Translations under genes and position numbers: made by a program
Assembly (NCBI GenBank): GCA_001275005.1
Contig: JWZX01003409.1
Location: forward strand, 1 to 64,000
DNA: 64,000 nucleotides
Source of the DNA: Chrysochromulina tobinii
Taxonomy: Eukaryota; Haptophyta; Prymnesiales; Chrysochromulinaceae
Direction: 5' to 3'
Shown here: positions 10,601 to 20,140 of the stretch, piece by piece
How positions within the stretch are numbered: the first letter of the stretch is position 1
Layout of the letters: each line of letters opens with the position of its first letter
Notes under the pieces: model-generated
The model's database searches: none
The model's input: only the letters and a program-made list of their open reading frames with translations
Told to the model about the DNA's origin: nothing

Positions 10601-13600
10601 TTGGAGCTCGAGACGGCGCGTTTGGAGCTCGCGACGGCGCGATCAGCCCAGGTAGAGCTCGAGACGGCGCGTATCGAGCTCGAGGAAGCGGTTGTGCGAT
10701 GGCGCGACGAGGCGCACACAGCGCACGAGAAGGTGCTGGCAGCGGAGGGGCAAGCGCGGGTCGCGCAGGCGCAGGCGCAGGCGGCGGAGGCTCGGGCGAA
10801 CGCGATGGCGGCGCAGGCGCAGCAGGCGGAGGCGCAGGCGGCGTGGCTCGCGGCCGAGGGCGCCGCCGCGCTCGACGAGGGCAGGAGGCTTGGCGAGGCG
10901 GTACGCACCAACCTCGCCATGACGAGCGAGCAGTGCGCCGTGATGGGCCAATCGCTCGCCGTCGCGGAGGGGGCGCTCACGACGGCGCGTGTGGAGCTCG
11001 CGACGGCGCGATCCGCCCAGGTAGAGCTCGAGACGGCGCGTGTGGAGCTCGAGACGGCGCGTGTGGAGCTCGAGACGGCGCGTGTGGAGCTCGCCGGAGC
11101 GGAGGAGGCGCTCACGAGAACGCGGGCCGAGGTGCAGCTGGCGAGGGCGGACGCGGCCAGGGCGAAGGCTGCGTGCGTGCAGGCGGAGACGGAGGCGGCG
11201 CAGGCGGCAGCTGTTCGGGCGCAGGTGCAGGCGGCGGCGGCGCAGGCGGAGTTGGCCGAGCTGCAGTACGTGCACAGGGAGGCCGTGAGCCTGCACTCAG
11301 AAGAGCGATCCGCGCTGCGAAGGTCACACGAGAGCGCGCTTGCCCAAGCCGCGGAGGCGCTCGCGACGACGCGTCAAGAGCTCGCGACGGCGCGTACGGA
11401 GCTCGCTCAAGCCAAGGAGACCGTGGACCAACACGACGCGGCGGCGAAGGTGGCTCTGGCGCAGCTGAACACTGCGCTCACTGCGGCGCGGCGCGAGGCG
11501 GCGGAGGCACGCCAAGCGACCCGGCTCTTGTCTGCGCGGGAGGCGGCCGCACAGAGAAAGATTATCGAGCTGACGGCGGCTGAGGCGGCGGCGATGGCGA
11601 TGGCCGAGGCGGCGGAGGCGGCGGCGCTCGAAGCCCAAGCAAGAGCCGCAGCGGAGCAGCGAGTCAGAGAGGCGGCCGAGGCGACGGCCAGCGCTGCTAG
11701 CGCGGCCGAGGCGGCGCGGGAGGCTGCACGCGCGCAGAGTGGGGCGGCGGCGCGGGAGATGACGGAGATGGCGGAGATGGCGGGAGATGGCGGGAGATGG
11801 CAGAGTGTGGAGGCGGCGCGGGAGATGACGGAAGCTCGATACGGCGCCTCAGTCGCTCTCCGGGGAGAGGTCCAGCGAGAGGCGTGCGACGCTCAGCACG
11901 ACGCGACCTTGGCGCAGTGCACGGCGGCCGTCGCCATCTTGCGGGCTTTGGCAGCGGAGGCGGCAGAGGGCAGTGCTACCGGTAAGGGCAGTGCACCGAC
12001 CGCCGCCTCGCTGGAGGCGCTGGAGAGCGATGCCGGCGAGCTCGATACGGCGCGCGCTGTCTACATCGAGCTCGCCGCGGCTCGGGAGGCGCTGGCCTGC
12101 ACGAGGGAGGAGCTCGATACGGCGCGCGCGGAGGTGGAGGAGCGCGCGGCGCAGGTGGCGACGCTGTGCGCTCAGTACGACGCTGCGCGGGCGCGCCACC
12201 AGAGGCTCTGCGGCACGCTGCGGAACGAGCTGCGCGACGCTCGGGCCGAGCTGGACACGACGCTCGGCGAGCTGCGTGCGCTCCGGGCGACGGCGCACAC
12301 GCTGGCTGGCACGGAAGGCGAGCTAGGCCATGCTGGGGCGGCGCTCGGCGAGGTGCGCGCGGAGCTCGACACGACGCGTCGTGAGCTCGACACGACGCGC
12401 CATGAGCTCGACACGACGCGCCATGAGCTCGACACGACGCGTCAGGAGCTCGACACGACGCGTCAGGAGCTCACCCAGGCGCAGGCTCGCGTTCAGTCGG
12501 CTCAGCTGCTGGCGCAGGCGAGCCAGGCCGAGGCCGAGGCGGTGAGCACGGCGCTCGCGACGATGCAGTCGCAGCAGGCGGTGGCCACGGCCGCCCTCCA
12601 GCAGGCCGCAGCAAATCTCGAGGCGGAGCTCGAGGCGGCGATCGCCCAACACGACGCGGCCGCCGCGGCGGCGGAGCGCGCCGCGTGCTCGGCCTTGCTC
12701 AGCTCGGAGCTCTGCTCGGAAGAGCACGCGCATGCGGCAGCGCTCATCGAGCACGCCACGGCACTACGGGCGACGCAGGCGGAGCACGGCGAGGCGTTGC
12801 AGGCCTTGAAGGCCGATCACACCTTGGCCTTGCAGGCTTTGAAGGCGGAACACGATGCAGCCTTGCACGCCATGAAAGCCGAGCACGACGCGATGGAGGC
12901 AGGGCACGCGGCAACGCTGATTGAGCTCGCGGCGGCGCGTGAGGCGTTTGGGCCCGAGTTCGAGGCGGCGATGGCAGCGTACGAGGACATGAAGGTGGAG
13001 CTCGCCGAGCTGCACTGCGCGCACGGCGAGGCTCTCGCGGACAAGACCGCCGCCGAACGCGAGCTTGACGCGCTGCGCCAGGCGTACGACGAGGCGCTCG
13101 CCGACAAGGTGGCCACCGTCCGCGAGCTCTTTGTGCTGCGGGAGGCGTACGAGGTAGGGGCGGCCTCGCAGGCGCAGCGGGTGGCACGCGTTGGCGCGGG
13201 CGCGGCGTTGGCGCAGCGAGTCGCCAATGCGGCCCAGGCGCAGGCGCAGCGCGAGGCGGCCGAGGCGCAGCGGCTGGCAGCGGATGCCCGTGAAGTGGCG
13301 GCGAGGTGTGAACGTGAAGCGGCGGCGAGGTGTGAACGTGAAGCGGCGGCGGCAGCGATCGCGCAAGCCGGGGCGTTGGAACAAGCAGCCGAGGCGGCCA
13401 GCGCGGCCGAGGCGGCCGAGGCGAGACATGCGGCGGCGTTGGACTCGGAGCGTGCGGCCGCCGAGTCCAAGATGCAGGAGGCGATCGCCCAACACGACGC
13501 GGCCGCCGAGTCGAAGATGAAAGAGGCGATCGCCCAACACGACGCGGTCGCCGAGTCGAAGATGCAGGAGGCGTTGCAAAAGGCGGCCGAGACCGCGGAG

Positions 13601-14689
13601 GCGACGCTCCTGCAGATGCAGCAGGTGGTCGGTCAGCTGAGCGATGAGTTCGAAGCGCGGCTGGGCGCCGCTGGGGCGGAGGCGACGGCCGCAGCAGTGG
13701 TGGTCGAGGCGACGGCCGCTGGCTTGGCGTCGGTTGAGGGCGCAGCGGCCGCGGCTGCCGCGACGCTCGATGAGCTCGACACAGCGCTGAAGGCACGTGC
13801 CGCAGAGTTGGCGGCGGCGGAGGTGGCTGCGGCGGCGTTCTATGCAGCCGTAGCGGAGCATCAGGGCGAGATCGCCGCCGCCCGCGCCGCCGGTAAGTCG
13901 GCGGCCCGCAAGGCGGCGGCCAAGGAGCGCGCCTTCCTGGCGAGGCGCATTGCGACGCTCGAGGCGGCGCAAGCGGACGCTCGACGAGGCGGGCGCGTGA
14001 CAGCTGCCTCCACAGCTGCCGCCCGCGAAGCTGACTTCACCGACGATGCCAGTGACGACCTCAGCGCGGACGCAAGTGCCGACGCTGCTGCCGATGCTAC
14101 TGCCGCTGCTGGCGACGCAACTGCCGAGGCCGCCGCCGACCCATCCGCAACGGACGCAATGGCAGTTACAAATGCCGCCGTCACAGCAGCCGTTACTACA
14201 GCATCCGTTACAACCGCCGCCGACCCATCTGCATCCCTGGCGGTTCTACGCGGGCCATCTGCATCCCTGGCGGTTCTACGCGGGCCATCTGCATCCCTGG
14301 CGGTTCTACGCGGGGCATTCGCCGAGGGCGAGGCCGAGCATGAGGCACTTCCTAATATGGCAGTCGTGCAGGTGGGTGTGCGGACGGCGGCGGCGGCGAC
14401 TTCGGGCGCCGAGGTTTGCGCGGTGGCACGAGCTGAGCAAGGGGCAACGGCCTCCACCGCAGGGCCGATCGTGCACGAAGATGCGCTCGTGACGGCGCCT
14501 CGAGAGGGCGCGCCTGCAATGGCGCGCCGGAGCAGCAGTGGGGGACTGCGCCCACGGAGCGCGAACGTGGGAGCGGCCACTGCGGGCAGTTCGACGCCGC
14601 GAGCCAAGCGAGTGATGGCCGAGGGAGGGCCTGGCGTGCGCACGTTGAGCGCGGCATCCGGCGACGACATGGTCGACACGAGCGAATGA
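5684..14689 (+). CDS. Giant alanine-rich coiled-coil repeat protein (~3001 residues, single exon)
   Basis: No known catalytic domain is visible. The frame is open without interruption for 9 kb from the first ATG (Met-Ala-Ala-Thr-Ala-Ser); the frame also extends upstream but without an ATG. Composition is dominated by Ala, Glu, Arg and Leu in heptads, predicting very long coiled coils, with Ser/Pro-rich breaks. One has 17 or more serines from an AGC run near 7564. Arrays seen include Ala-Ala-Ala-Val-Glu-Ala-Ala-Glu-Ala-Arg at 8070-8270, an eight-residue unit at 10288-10408, and exact seven-residue units (Val-Glu-Leu-Glu-Thr-Ala-Arg; Glu-Leu-Asp-Thr-Thr-Arg-His/Gln) at 10590-11095 and 12355-12475. 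A ten-residue unit occurs three times at 14225-14314. A structural or centrosomal/Golgi scaffold role is possible but is only a guess from shape. Confidence 0.75.
7561..7628 (+). repeat. AGC trinucleotide microsatellite (poly-Ser) inside the giant coiled-coil gene
   Basis: About 17 near-perfect AGC units encode serines, then mixed AGG/AGC encoding Ser/Arg. Length is likely polymorphic. A nine-base unit encoding Gly-Ala-Ser follows at about 7800-7836. Confidence 0.9.
8070..8270 (+). repeat. 30-bp in-frame tandem array (10-residue Ala/Glu/Arg unit)
   Basis: About seven copies of a 30-base unit, GCGGC(A/G)GTGGAGGCAGC-like, encode the ten-residue unit Ala-Ala-Ala-Val-Glu-Ala-Ala-Glu-Ala-Arg. Copies differ by single bases, so the array is recent. 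The repeat is Gly-rich or Leu/Arg-rich in other frames, which explains large spurious frames there. Confidence 0.9.
10288..10408 (+). repeat. 24-bp in-frame tandem array (Gln-Ala-Ser-Arg-Glu-Gly-Glu-His)
   Basis: Five copies of a 24-base unit encode an eight-residue motif. They differ only where Arg is replaced by Phe or Leu and in the last copy, so the array expanded recently. Confidence 0.9.
10590..11095 (+). repeat. Heptad-length (21-bp) tandem units, two clusters
   Basis: The 21-base unit CTCGAGACGGCGCGTNTGGAG encodes Leu-Glu-Thr-Ala-Arg-Val-Glu. It occurs near 10590-10680 and again near 10980-11095. Each unit equals one coiled-coil heptad, so unit gain or loss keeps the hydrophobic register. 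Confidence 0.85.
12355..12475 (+). repeat. Heptad-length (21-bp) tandem array, second sequence type
   Basis: Five to six copies of GAGCTCGACACGACGCGTC-type units encode Glu-Leu-Asp-Thr-Thr-Arg-X with X = Arg, His or Gln. Unit length is exactly one heptad. The sequence is unrelated to the earlier heptad array, suggesting independent expansion. Confidence 0.85.
14225..14314 (+). repeat. 30-bp tandem triplicate near the 3' end of the giant gene
   Basis: Three identical 30-base copies start at 14225, 14255 and 14285 and encode Pro-Ser-Ala-Ser-Leu-Ala-Val-Leu-Arg-Gly. Confidence 0.95.
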
Positions 14690-15288
14690 TCAGGTCGTCG
14701 AGCACGGACGTGCTGCTGTGCGTGATGAGTTTCGGCTGGCCACATCCAGCATCCAGATCGTAACGATGCAGTCGACGAGCGGTTGTACCACAGCTCGCGT
14801 ACCGTTTTGAAACGGTACTCCGTCGCGAGCGGGTAGCTCGCGCGCGCTTCGTTGCCCGGCGGGCTGCCCTGGAGTCTGTACTCTGTTCCTTGTGGATCTT
14901 GCATCTTCAGTGGTTCAGTGCCGCCAAGTCCACCTTCAGTGCCGCTATCGGATTCCCGTGACAAGTCCCGGACATCATCGAGATCGACGCGGTCGACACG
15001 CTCCACGAGGTCGAGAGTACCAGCAGTCTTACATCTTGTAAAGGCGCGCCCTAAGCATCCCCCCGGGGACACGCGCTTGCATGAGCGCCGCTGTACTGTG
15101 TGGTCCTGTTTTCATTCGCGCACACAGTACCGTAGCTCCGGTTGTCGCGTCAGTCGTGTTAACGTTCACACGTGCGTCCGTCGTGTTAACGTTCTCACGT
15201 GGCAAGCGAACGAAGGCGACCACTCTCAAAAACGCAAGCCTGGGGTCCCTGGTCTCACCAGGTCGTGCAGCCCCAAGAGCAAGAGCAG
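14690..15288. other. Intergenic/5' region with a GTTAACGTTC motif pair
   Basis: I see no convincing gene. At about 15150-15200 the string GTGTTAACGTTC(A/T)CACG occurs twice, 31 bases apart. A related sequence, with the neighbouring GGTTGTCGCG, lies in the opposite orientation at about 54180-54215 between a methyltransferase and an ABC transporter gene. This could be a promoter element or a small dispersed repeat. An AG acceptor-like site at 15260 leaves room for an unrecognised upstream exon of the next gene. Confidence 0.4.
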
Positions 15289-15963
15289 ATGTACGGCCAG
15301 CCCCAGGTCGCTCAGGCCGTCGCGGTGGCGCAGCCCGTGCCCCAGCAGATGTACGGCCAGCCCCAGCAGATGTACTACGGCCAGCCCCAGCAGATGTACG
15401 GCCAGCCCCAGCCCATGGCGCCGGCCATTGCGGTGGCTCAGCCGGTGTATGCCAGCCCCCAGCCGGCGATGGGCGTTGCCGCGCCCCAAGGGAAGAAGCA
15501 CGAATCGGTGCACGCCTTCGGCTTCATGCCCGACTACGAGTGGAAGAACAGCGCCCGCAACCTCGACGGCTTCTACATTTCATGCACAGGCACGCCCATG
15601 TTCTGGTTTGACGCCGATATCAACCCCTGCCCGGCGTTGATCGTGTGCTGCGCTATGCCGTGCTACATTCCGTATCCGTGCCCCGCCGTTCGCTGCCTCA
15701 AGTTCTCGGCCGTCGACGAGGACACGCTCAACCTCTCTTGCGGGATGTGCTTGGGCTGCCCGCTGTCCCTGGTCGACCCCAAGAACGCGGGCAAGAACTT
15801 TGTGCGCGACAACGGCGAGAATGGGCGCGCGCTCGGCCCTCTGAACAGCTTCACGCGCGAAGACCTCATCAGCGGTCCCGAGAGGCTCGAGGGCCGCTTC
15901 GAGGTGAGCCAATATCGTCTCTGCGGTGCCACCAATGGTATCTGCTACTTGCGCGTGTGCTGA
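15289..15963 (+). CDS. YGQP-repeat, cysteine-rich protein of unknown function
   Basis: I do not recognise the family. The N-terminal third is Gln/Pro/Tyr-rich with four Met-Tyr-Gly-Gln-Pro-Gln-like repeats, followed by a Val/Ala/Pro stretch. The C-terminal ~150 residues look folded and cysteine-rich, with Cys-Cys-Ala-Met-Pro-Cys, Cys-Pro-Ala-Val-Arg-Cys, Cys-Gly-Met-Cys-Leu-Gly-Cys and a final Cys-Tyr-Leu-Arg-Val-Cys. There is also a hydrophobic patch that could associate with a membrane, as in PLAC8-type proteins, though the PLAC8 signature is not clear. The chosen start is the first ATG in frame. The frame is open upstream to about 15199 without an ATG, so a spliced first exon is possible. 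Confidence 0.55.
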   Translation: MYGQPQVAQAVAVAQPVPQQMYGQPQQMYYGQPQQMYGQPQPMAPAIAVAQPVYASPQPAMGVAAPQGKKHESVHAFGFMPDYEWKNSARNLDGFYISCTGTPMFWFDADINPCPALIVCCAMPCYIPYPCPAVRCLKFSAVDEDTLNLSCGMCLGCPLSLVDPKNAGKNFVRDNGENGRALGPLNSFTREDLISGPERLEGRFEVSQYRLCGATNGICYLRVC

Positions 15964-16621
15964 TGGAGCGCCCCAATGGAGTGAAGCTGCCGATGCGAGA
16001 GAGGCCGGACGAGGCCGTGCGACCGCGTGGGTGCACTTACAGCGGCTGCGCTTGGTGCTGAGCCATACATGCTGGGGCCCTTCGTGCACCTGTGAATGCT
16101 GGGAGGCCACATGCTGTGAATGCTGGGCCCTTCTTGCACCCTTCCACACCACATGCTTGTGGGACCAGTGAGTAGGACCAGAGTGGGGCACGCACAACGC
16201 TGACACCCAGGGGCATGTGGACTCATGTGTGGGCGAGGCGCAACGAATGCCGCGTAGAGACCAGATCCGAGATGGCATCCAAGATCGCCAACGTGCTTCC
16301 AGGCTAGAGGGTTGACAGTGCAAGACAGTGGGCTGCGTGTGGCGCATGTGGTGTGGCGGCCGCATCGGCGCGGTTGCTCCTAGCTGCAGTCTGTCGTAGG
16401 CGGCGCCCGCCGGCGGCGCCGGTTACGGTTCTCGAAAACCCGGTTGTAGAGTGCTGGGCCCGCCCCGGCGGTTTAGAGGGGACGTGTGCCTAAATGCCTG
16501 TACGAAAATCTTTCTAATATCGAGTATGAAGTACAGTACTGTACTGTAGACACAGTACACAGTGCCCGCCGGTTGTGCGACTTTCGTTCACACTCACTGC
16601 ACGTCCTGGCTGGAAGGGCAC
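15964..16621. other. Intergenic region
   Basis: I see no gene. Short repeats of TGCTGGG(A/C)... occur at 16068-16135, and at about 16528-16545 there is a palindromic TACAGTACTGTACTGTA-like stretch in an AT-richer block. That block may be part of the promoter of the following gene. Confidence 0.4.
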
Positions 16622-19335
16622 ATGTCGCTTCAGCCCGGCGATGATGTGACGCTCACCGGATTACGTGGCGACGCGTCCCTCAACGGCCAGAGTGGCGTCA
16701 TTCAGCCGAACACCGCCGAAGGGCCACCGCCCGGACGAATCGCAGTGCTCTTGCCAAACCTGCCCACGCCGCGCACGATCGCAGTGAAGCCAGAGAATCT
16801 GATCGCATCGACGCCGACATGCTACATTTGTTTGGAGCCATCGGCCGAGACGGAGCTGCTGTCGATGGGCTGCGGGTGCCGAGGCACATCTCATATGGTT
16901 CATTCGGCCTGCGCCGTGCGGGCAGCGGCCGCGCAGCAAGAGCGCACAAAGTCGTGGAGCTCTTGGCAGCTGTGCCTGACGTGCAAGTTGCCGTACACGG
17001 GGAGACACAAGCTCGTCATGGCGCGCGAGTGGTGCCGTCGCACGAATGAGTTTCCACTGGACGATACCCAGCGCTTCGCCGCTCGAGTGTCCCTGAGCGC
17101 CGCGCTTGCGGCGTGCAGCCTGTACGCGGAGGCGGAAACGGTGGTGCGGGCCAACCTCGAGGCCGCCGCCATGGTGCACGGGCCGGAGCACCGGCACACG
17201 CTTGGCGCGCGCATGAACCTTGGGGTGCTGCTGGAAGCCCAGGGACAAACGGCGACCGCCGAGACTCTGTACGTGGCACTCCTTGACGATCAGCGGCGCG
17301 TGCTCGGCCACGAACACCACGATACGCTCGCGACGGCTATGCAGCTCGCGGGTGCTGCGCTCACGCAGGGCCGCCACGCCGAGGCGGAGGCGCAGTATCG
17401 GCCCATCCTCGCGGCACGCACGAGGCTGTTGGGAGAGGCTCACCCATCTGTTCTCATCTGTGCCATGAACCTGGGCAGTGCGCTGCTGCACCAGGCCAAG
17501 CTGCGGGAGGCCGAAGCGCTGTACCGAGCGAATCTTGAGCACAAGCGCCGACGGCTCGGCCCCGAACACCCGGATACGCTTATGGCCGCGATGAACCTCG
17601 GCGTGACCCTCAAGGAGCGTGGCGACTACGCGAATGCCTGCCCCCTCTTGGCGGAGAATTACGGCGTGAAGGCACGTGTGCTAGGCACAGCGCACGTGGA
17701 CACGTGCTTCGCGGCCCTCAACCTGATCGCACTCTGGGTCGATGGTACGTACGTGGCGAGGTATGAGGAGGCCGAGGCGCTCGCGACACGCACTCGCGCC
17801 GCACTGGAGAGTAGCTTCGGTCCTGAGCACCCAAGCTGCCTGAGCGCACAGGTGATGACCACCCATTGCCGTGGATTGCCGTTCAGTGCCCCTTGAGTGC
17901 CACCAGCTCATCTGAGCTGCCCGAGCGCGCACAGGTGCACTTGGCCATGGCGCTCGAGGCGCGCGGTGATCACGCACGCGCGGCGGAGCTCTATGGGCTC
18001 GCACACGAGGTCCGCATTCGCGTGCAGGGGCCCGAACACCCAGACACGCTCGAGGTGGCATGGCGGCGCGCCGTGCTCATGGGGCGACGCGAGGAGCCTA
18101 CCTCGACCTCTGATTGCCATCTCAATCTCAATCTCAATCTCAATCAGAGGTGCGTGCTCATGGGGCGACACGAGGAGCCTGCCGTGGACCGTGTCGAAGA
18201 GTCACACGGACCAGTGGAGGACTCTGAAGCGCGAGTGGGCGAGTCGCCAGCGCTGCTGCTGCTCAGGGCCACGGCGACGGCGCAGACGAAGGCGCTCGGC
18301 GCGGAGCACCCGCGTACGCTACGGACGCTCGTCAGTTTGGGCGAGGTGCTCGTTGCGAATGGCGGGCCGAAACTTGCTGCCGAGGCGACGACGCTTTGGA
18401 CGCGCTGCGAGGCGGCTCAAAGCGCCGTGCTTGATCCGACGCACCCAGAGCTTATGTACACGCGAGAGCTCTTGGGACGCGTGGCTCGCAACCAGACCCT
18501 TGCGGGTCGGCAGGCCGGCGGCGGGATCGAGGGCCTCAAGGGGCTGGATGACCCGGCCACGTGCAAGGCCGCAGAGGCGATCTACGCGTTCGCGCACATG
18601 AATCAGTGCCTCGAGCGGCTGGACGGCCATCCATGGGATGGAGTGCTCTGCCTGTGCTCGTCGGACCTTCGAGTGGCACGCCACGCAGCCGAGCTCCACA
18701 AGAAGCTGGGTGGCTGGCTGTGCTTCACTGGCGGTATGGGCACTGGTCCACACTCCGGTGCGAATCTTCTTGGGTGGGCCGAGCCCGAGGCAGTCATCTT
18801 CGCGCGCGAGGCGGTCGAGAGGTGCGGCGTACCCAAAGACGAGGTGCTCGTCGAAGCCGACGCGAGGAACACGGGGGAGAACGTCTCGCTCTCCCGAGCT
18901 CTGCTGGCCTCGCACGGTCTCGCTTGCGAGCGCGTCGTCCTCGTGCAAAAGCCGTTCATGGAGCGTCGAACCTGGGCCACCGTGAAGCGTGTGTGGCCCG
19001 AGGTTGACGCGGTGATCTCCAGCCCCGCTCTGAGCCTCGACGCGTGCGTTGCTGGCAGTGGCGTGCCAGCCGACGTGCTCATCGCGATCATGGTGGGCGA
19101 TATGCAGCGGATTCGGCTGTACGCTCTGCCGCCACGTGAGTTTCAAATCGCCCAGCCGATCCCGCAAGACGTGTGGAAGGCCTATGAAACCCTCGTGGCC
19201 GCGGGCTTCACGATGAATGTGGTCCCGACCGAGGATCTCCTTGAGTGGACTCCGTCATGGAACCGGTACGACGAGCGAGATGGATCCGTACCATCCTATG
19301 GAGCCGGTGACGCCCAGCAGTCGCTCAGAGATTGA
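16622..19335 (+). CDS. RINGv zinc finger + TPR + YdcF/DUF218 fusion protein (two exons)
   Basis: I join exon 1 (16622-17851) to exon 2 (17935-19335) in phase 0, giving about 876 residues. Residues ~67-122 form a RING-CH/MARCH-like finger (Cys-Tyr-Ile-Cys-Leu-Glu ... Gly-Cys-Gly-Cys-Arg-Gly ... His-Ser-Ala-Cys ... Cys-Leu-Thr-Cys). Residues ~145-560 carry kinesin-light-chain-like TPRs with repeated Gly-Pro-Glu-His-Pro-Asp-Thr-Leu. From about residue 632 there is a YdcF/SanA (DUF218) domain, with Gly-Gly-Met-Gly-Thr-Gly, Asn-Thr-Gly-Glu-Asn and Lys-Pro-Phe-Met-Glu-Arg-Arg as in bacterial YdcF. The finger suggests E3 ligase activity and the TPRs substrate binding. The YdcF domain's role is unknown. 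Splicing restores a TPR helix across the join, so these are not two genes. Confidence 0.75.
17852..17934 (+). other. Intron (83 bp) with duplicated boundary sequence
   Basis: The donor is CACAG|GTGATGACC and the acceptor GCGCACAG|GTGCAC. The ~20 bases before the donor (AGCTGCCTGAGCGCACAG) recur with small changes just before the acceptor (AGCTGCCCGAGCGCGCACAG). The intron contains an in-frame stop and is not a multiple of three. Removing it restores one TPR reading frame. Confidence 0.75.
18073..18180 (+). repeat. 81-bp in-frame tandem-like duplication in exon 2
   Basis: GTGCTCATGGGGCGAC(G/A)CGA, encoding Val-Leu-Met-Gly-Arg, occurs at 18073 and again at 18154. Between the copies, CTCAAT hexamers encode Leu-Asn-Leu-Asn. 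The tract ends ...CTCAATCAG|AGGTGC, which looks like a splice acceptor. It stays in frame, so it may be retained or spliced out. Confidence 0.8.
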
Positions 19336-20140
19336 ACACGCCAAGAAGACCACGCCAGGTAGCCATCGGTACAGTTCCACGCCACGACGCCGGTCGGCGC
19401 GGTCGGCGCCGCGGGCGCGCCGGGGGACACACGGCCGAATCGGTCGTGCGCGAATGTCTTAGATCGGTCCATGCGGATACATTCGCGGACGATCGTGCTG
19501 TATCGCGGTCACACTTATTTTTGTTAGGAAAGGTAGCCTCTAGCGGTAGCGCGAGCGCGCGCAGGGCGGGACATCCTGCGTCATACTCATAGAATAAGTC
19601 GGTAACTCCGATTTCGTACGGAGACGATCCGTCAAGGGTAGAGTAACAGACCGCATACGCGCAGCGCGCTAAGCGTACCCTGCGGCTCCGCTCGAACGCC
19701 GTACGAGCACCTGTGGAATCTGCCTCGATACTGACCGCAAAACGAGTCCCGGCCGGCCGCTGACCATGATTGTCCGCGTCGCCGTCCTGCTACTTCCACA
19801 AATCCCCTTGTCCCTCAGACGTCTCAACGTGCCACAGAATCGCTCCCCCGATCGCTCCCCTCCGCGCAGCTCCGTATCGAGCGCACACCCTTTCGCATGC
19901 CTCGGCTCGAGTTTTCGGCAAGCCACTACTGCCTCTGGCCGCCCCCGCCGCTGCAGCCGCCCCGTCGGTCCGACGCTGCCGCCCCGTCGGTCCGACGCTG
20001 CCGCCACCGTCGCCATCTCATCCTCGCCGTCCCAAGCTGACGAAGCTGACGAAGCTGACGAAGCGCGGACGCCTCCTCGTCCTCATCCTCGCCGCCCCCA
20101 TCGGCGGCGCCGGCGCGAGCGGCGCTCACCGCTCACCTCC
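19336..20140. other. Intergenic region, convergent gene ends
   Basis: I see no gene. Pyrimidine-rich, low-complexity sequence lies in the right half. A 22-bp unit (CCGTCGGTCCGACGCTGCCG) is duplicated at about 19961-20002, and GCTGACGAA is repeated three times at 20037-20063. Reading frames here are Pro/Arg-rich and unconvincing. Confidence 0.4.

Noticed and set aside
17866-19335. Separate stand-alone YdcF gene starting at 17866
   Set aside because: The first 23 residues lie in the inferred intron, and splicing rebuilds a TPR helix in phase with the upstream exon.
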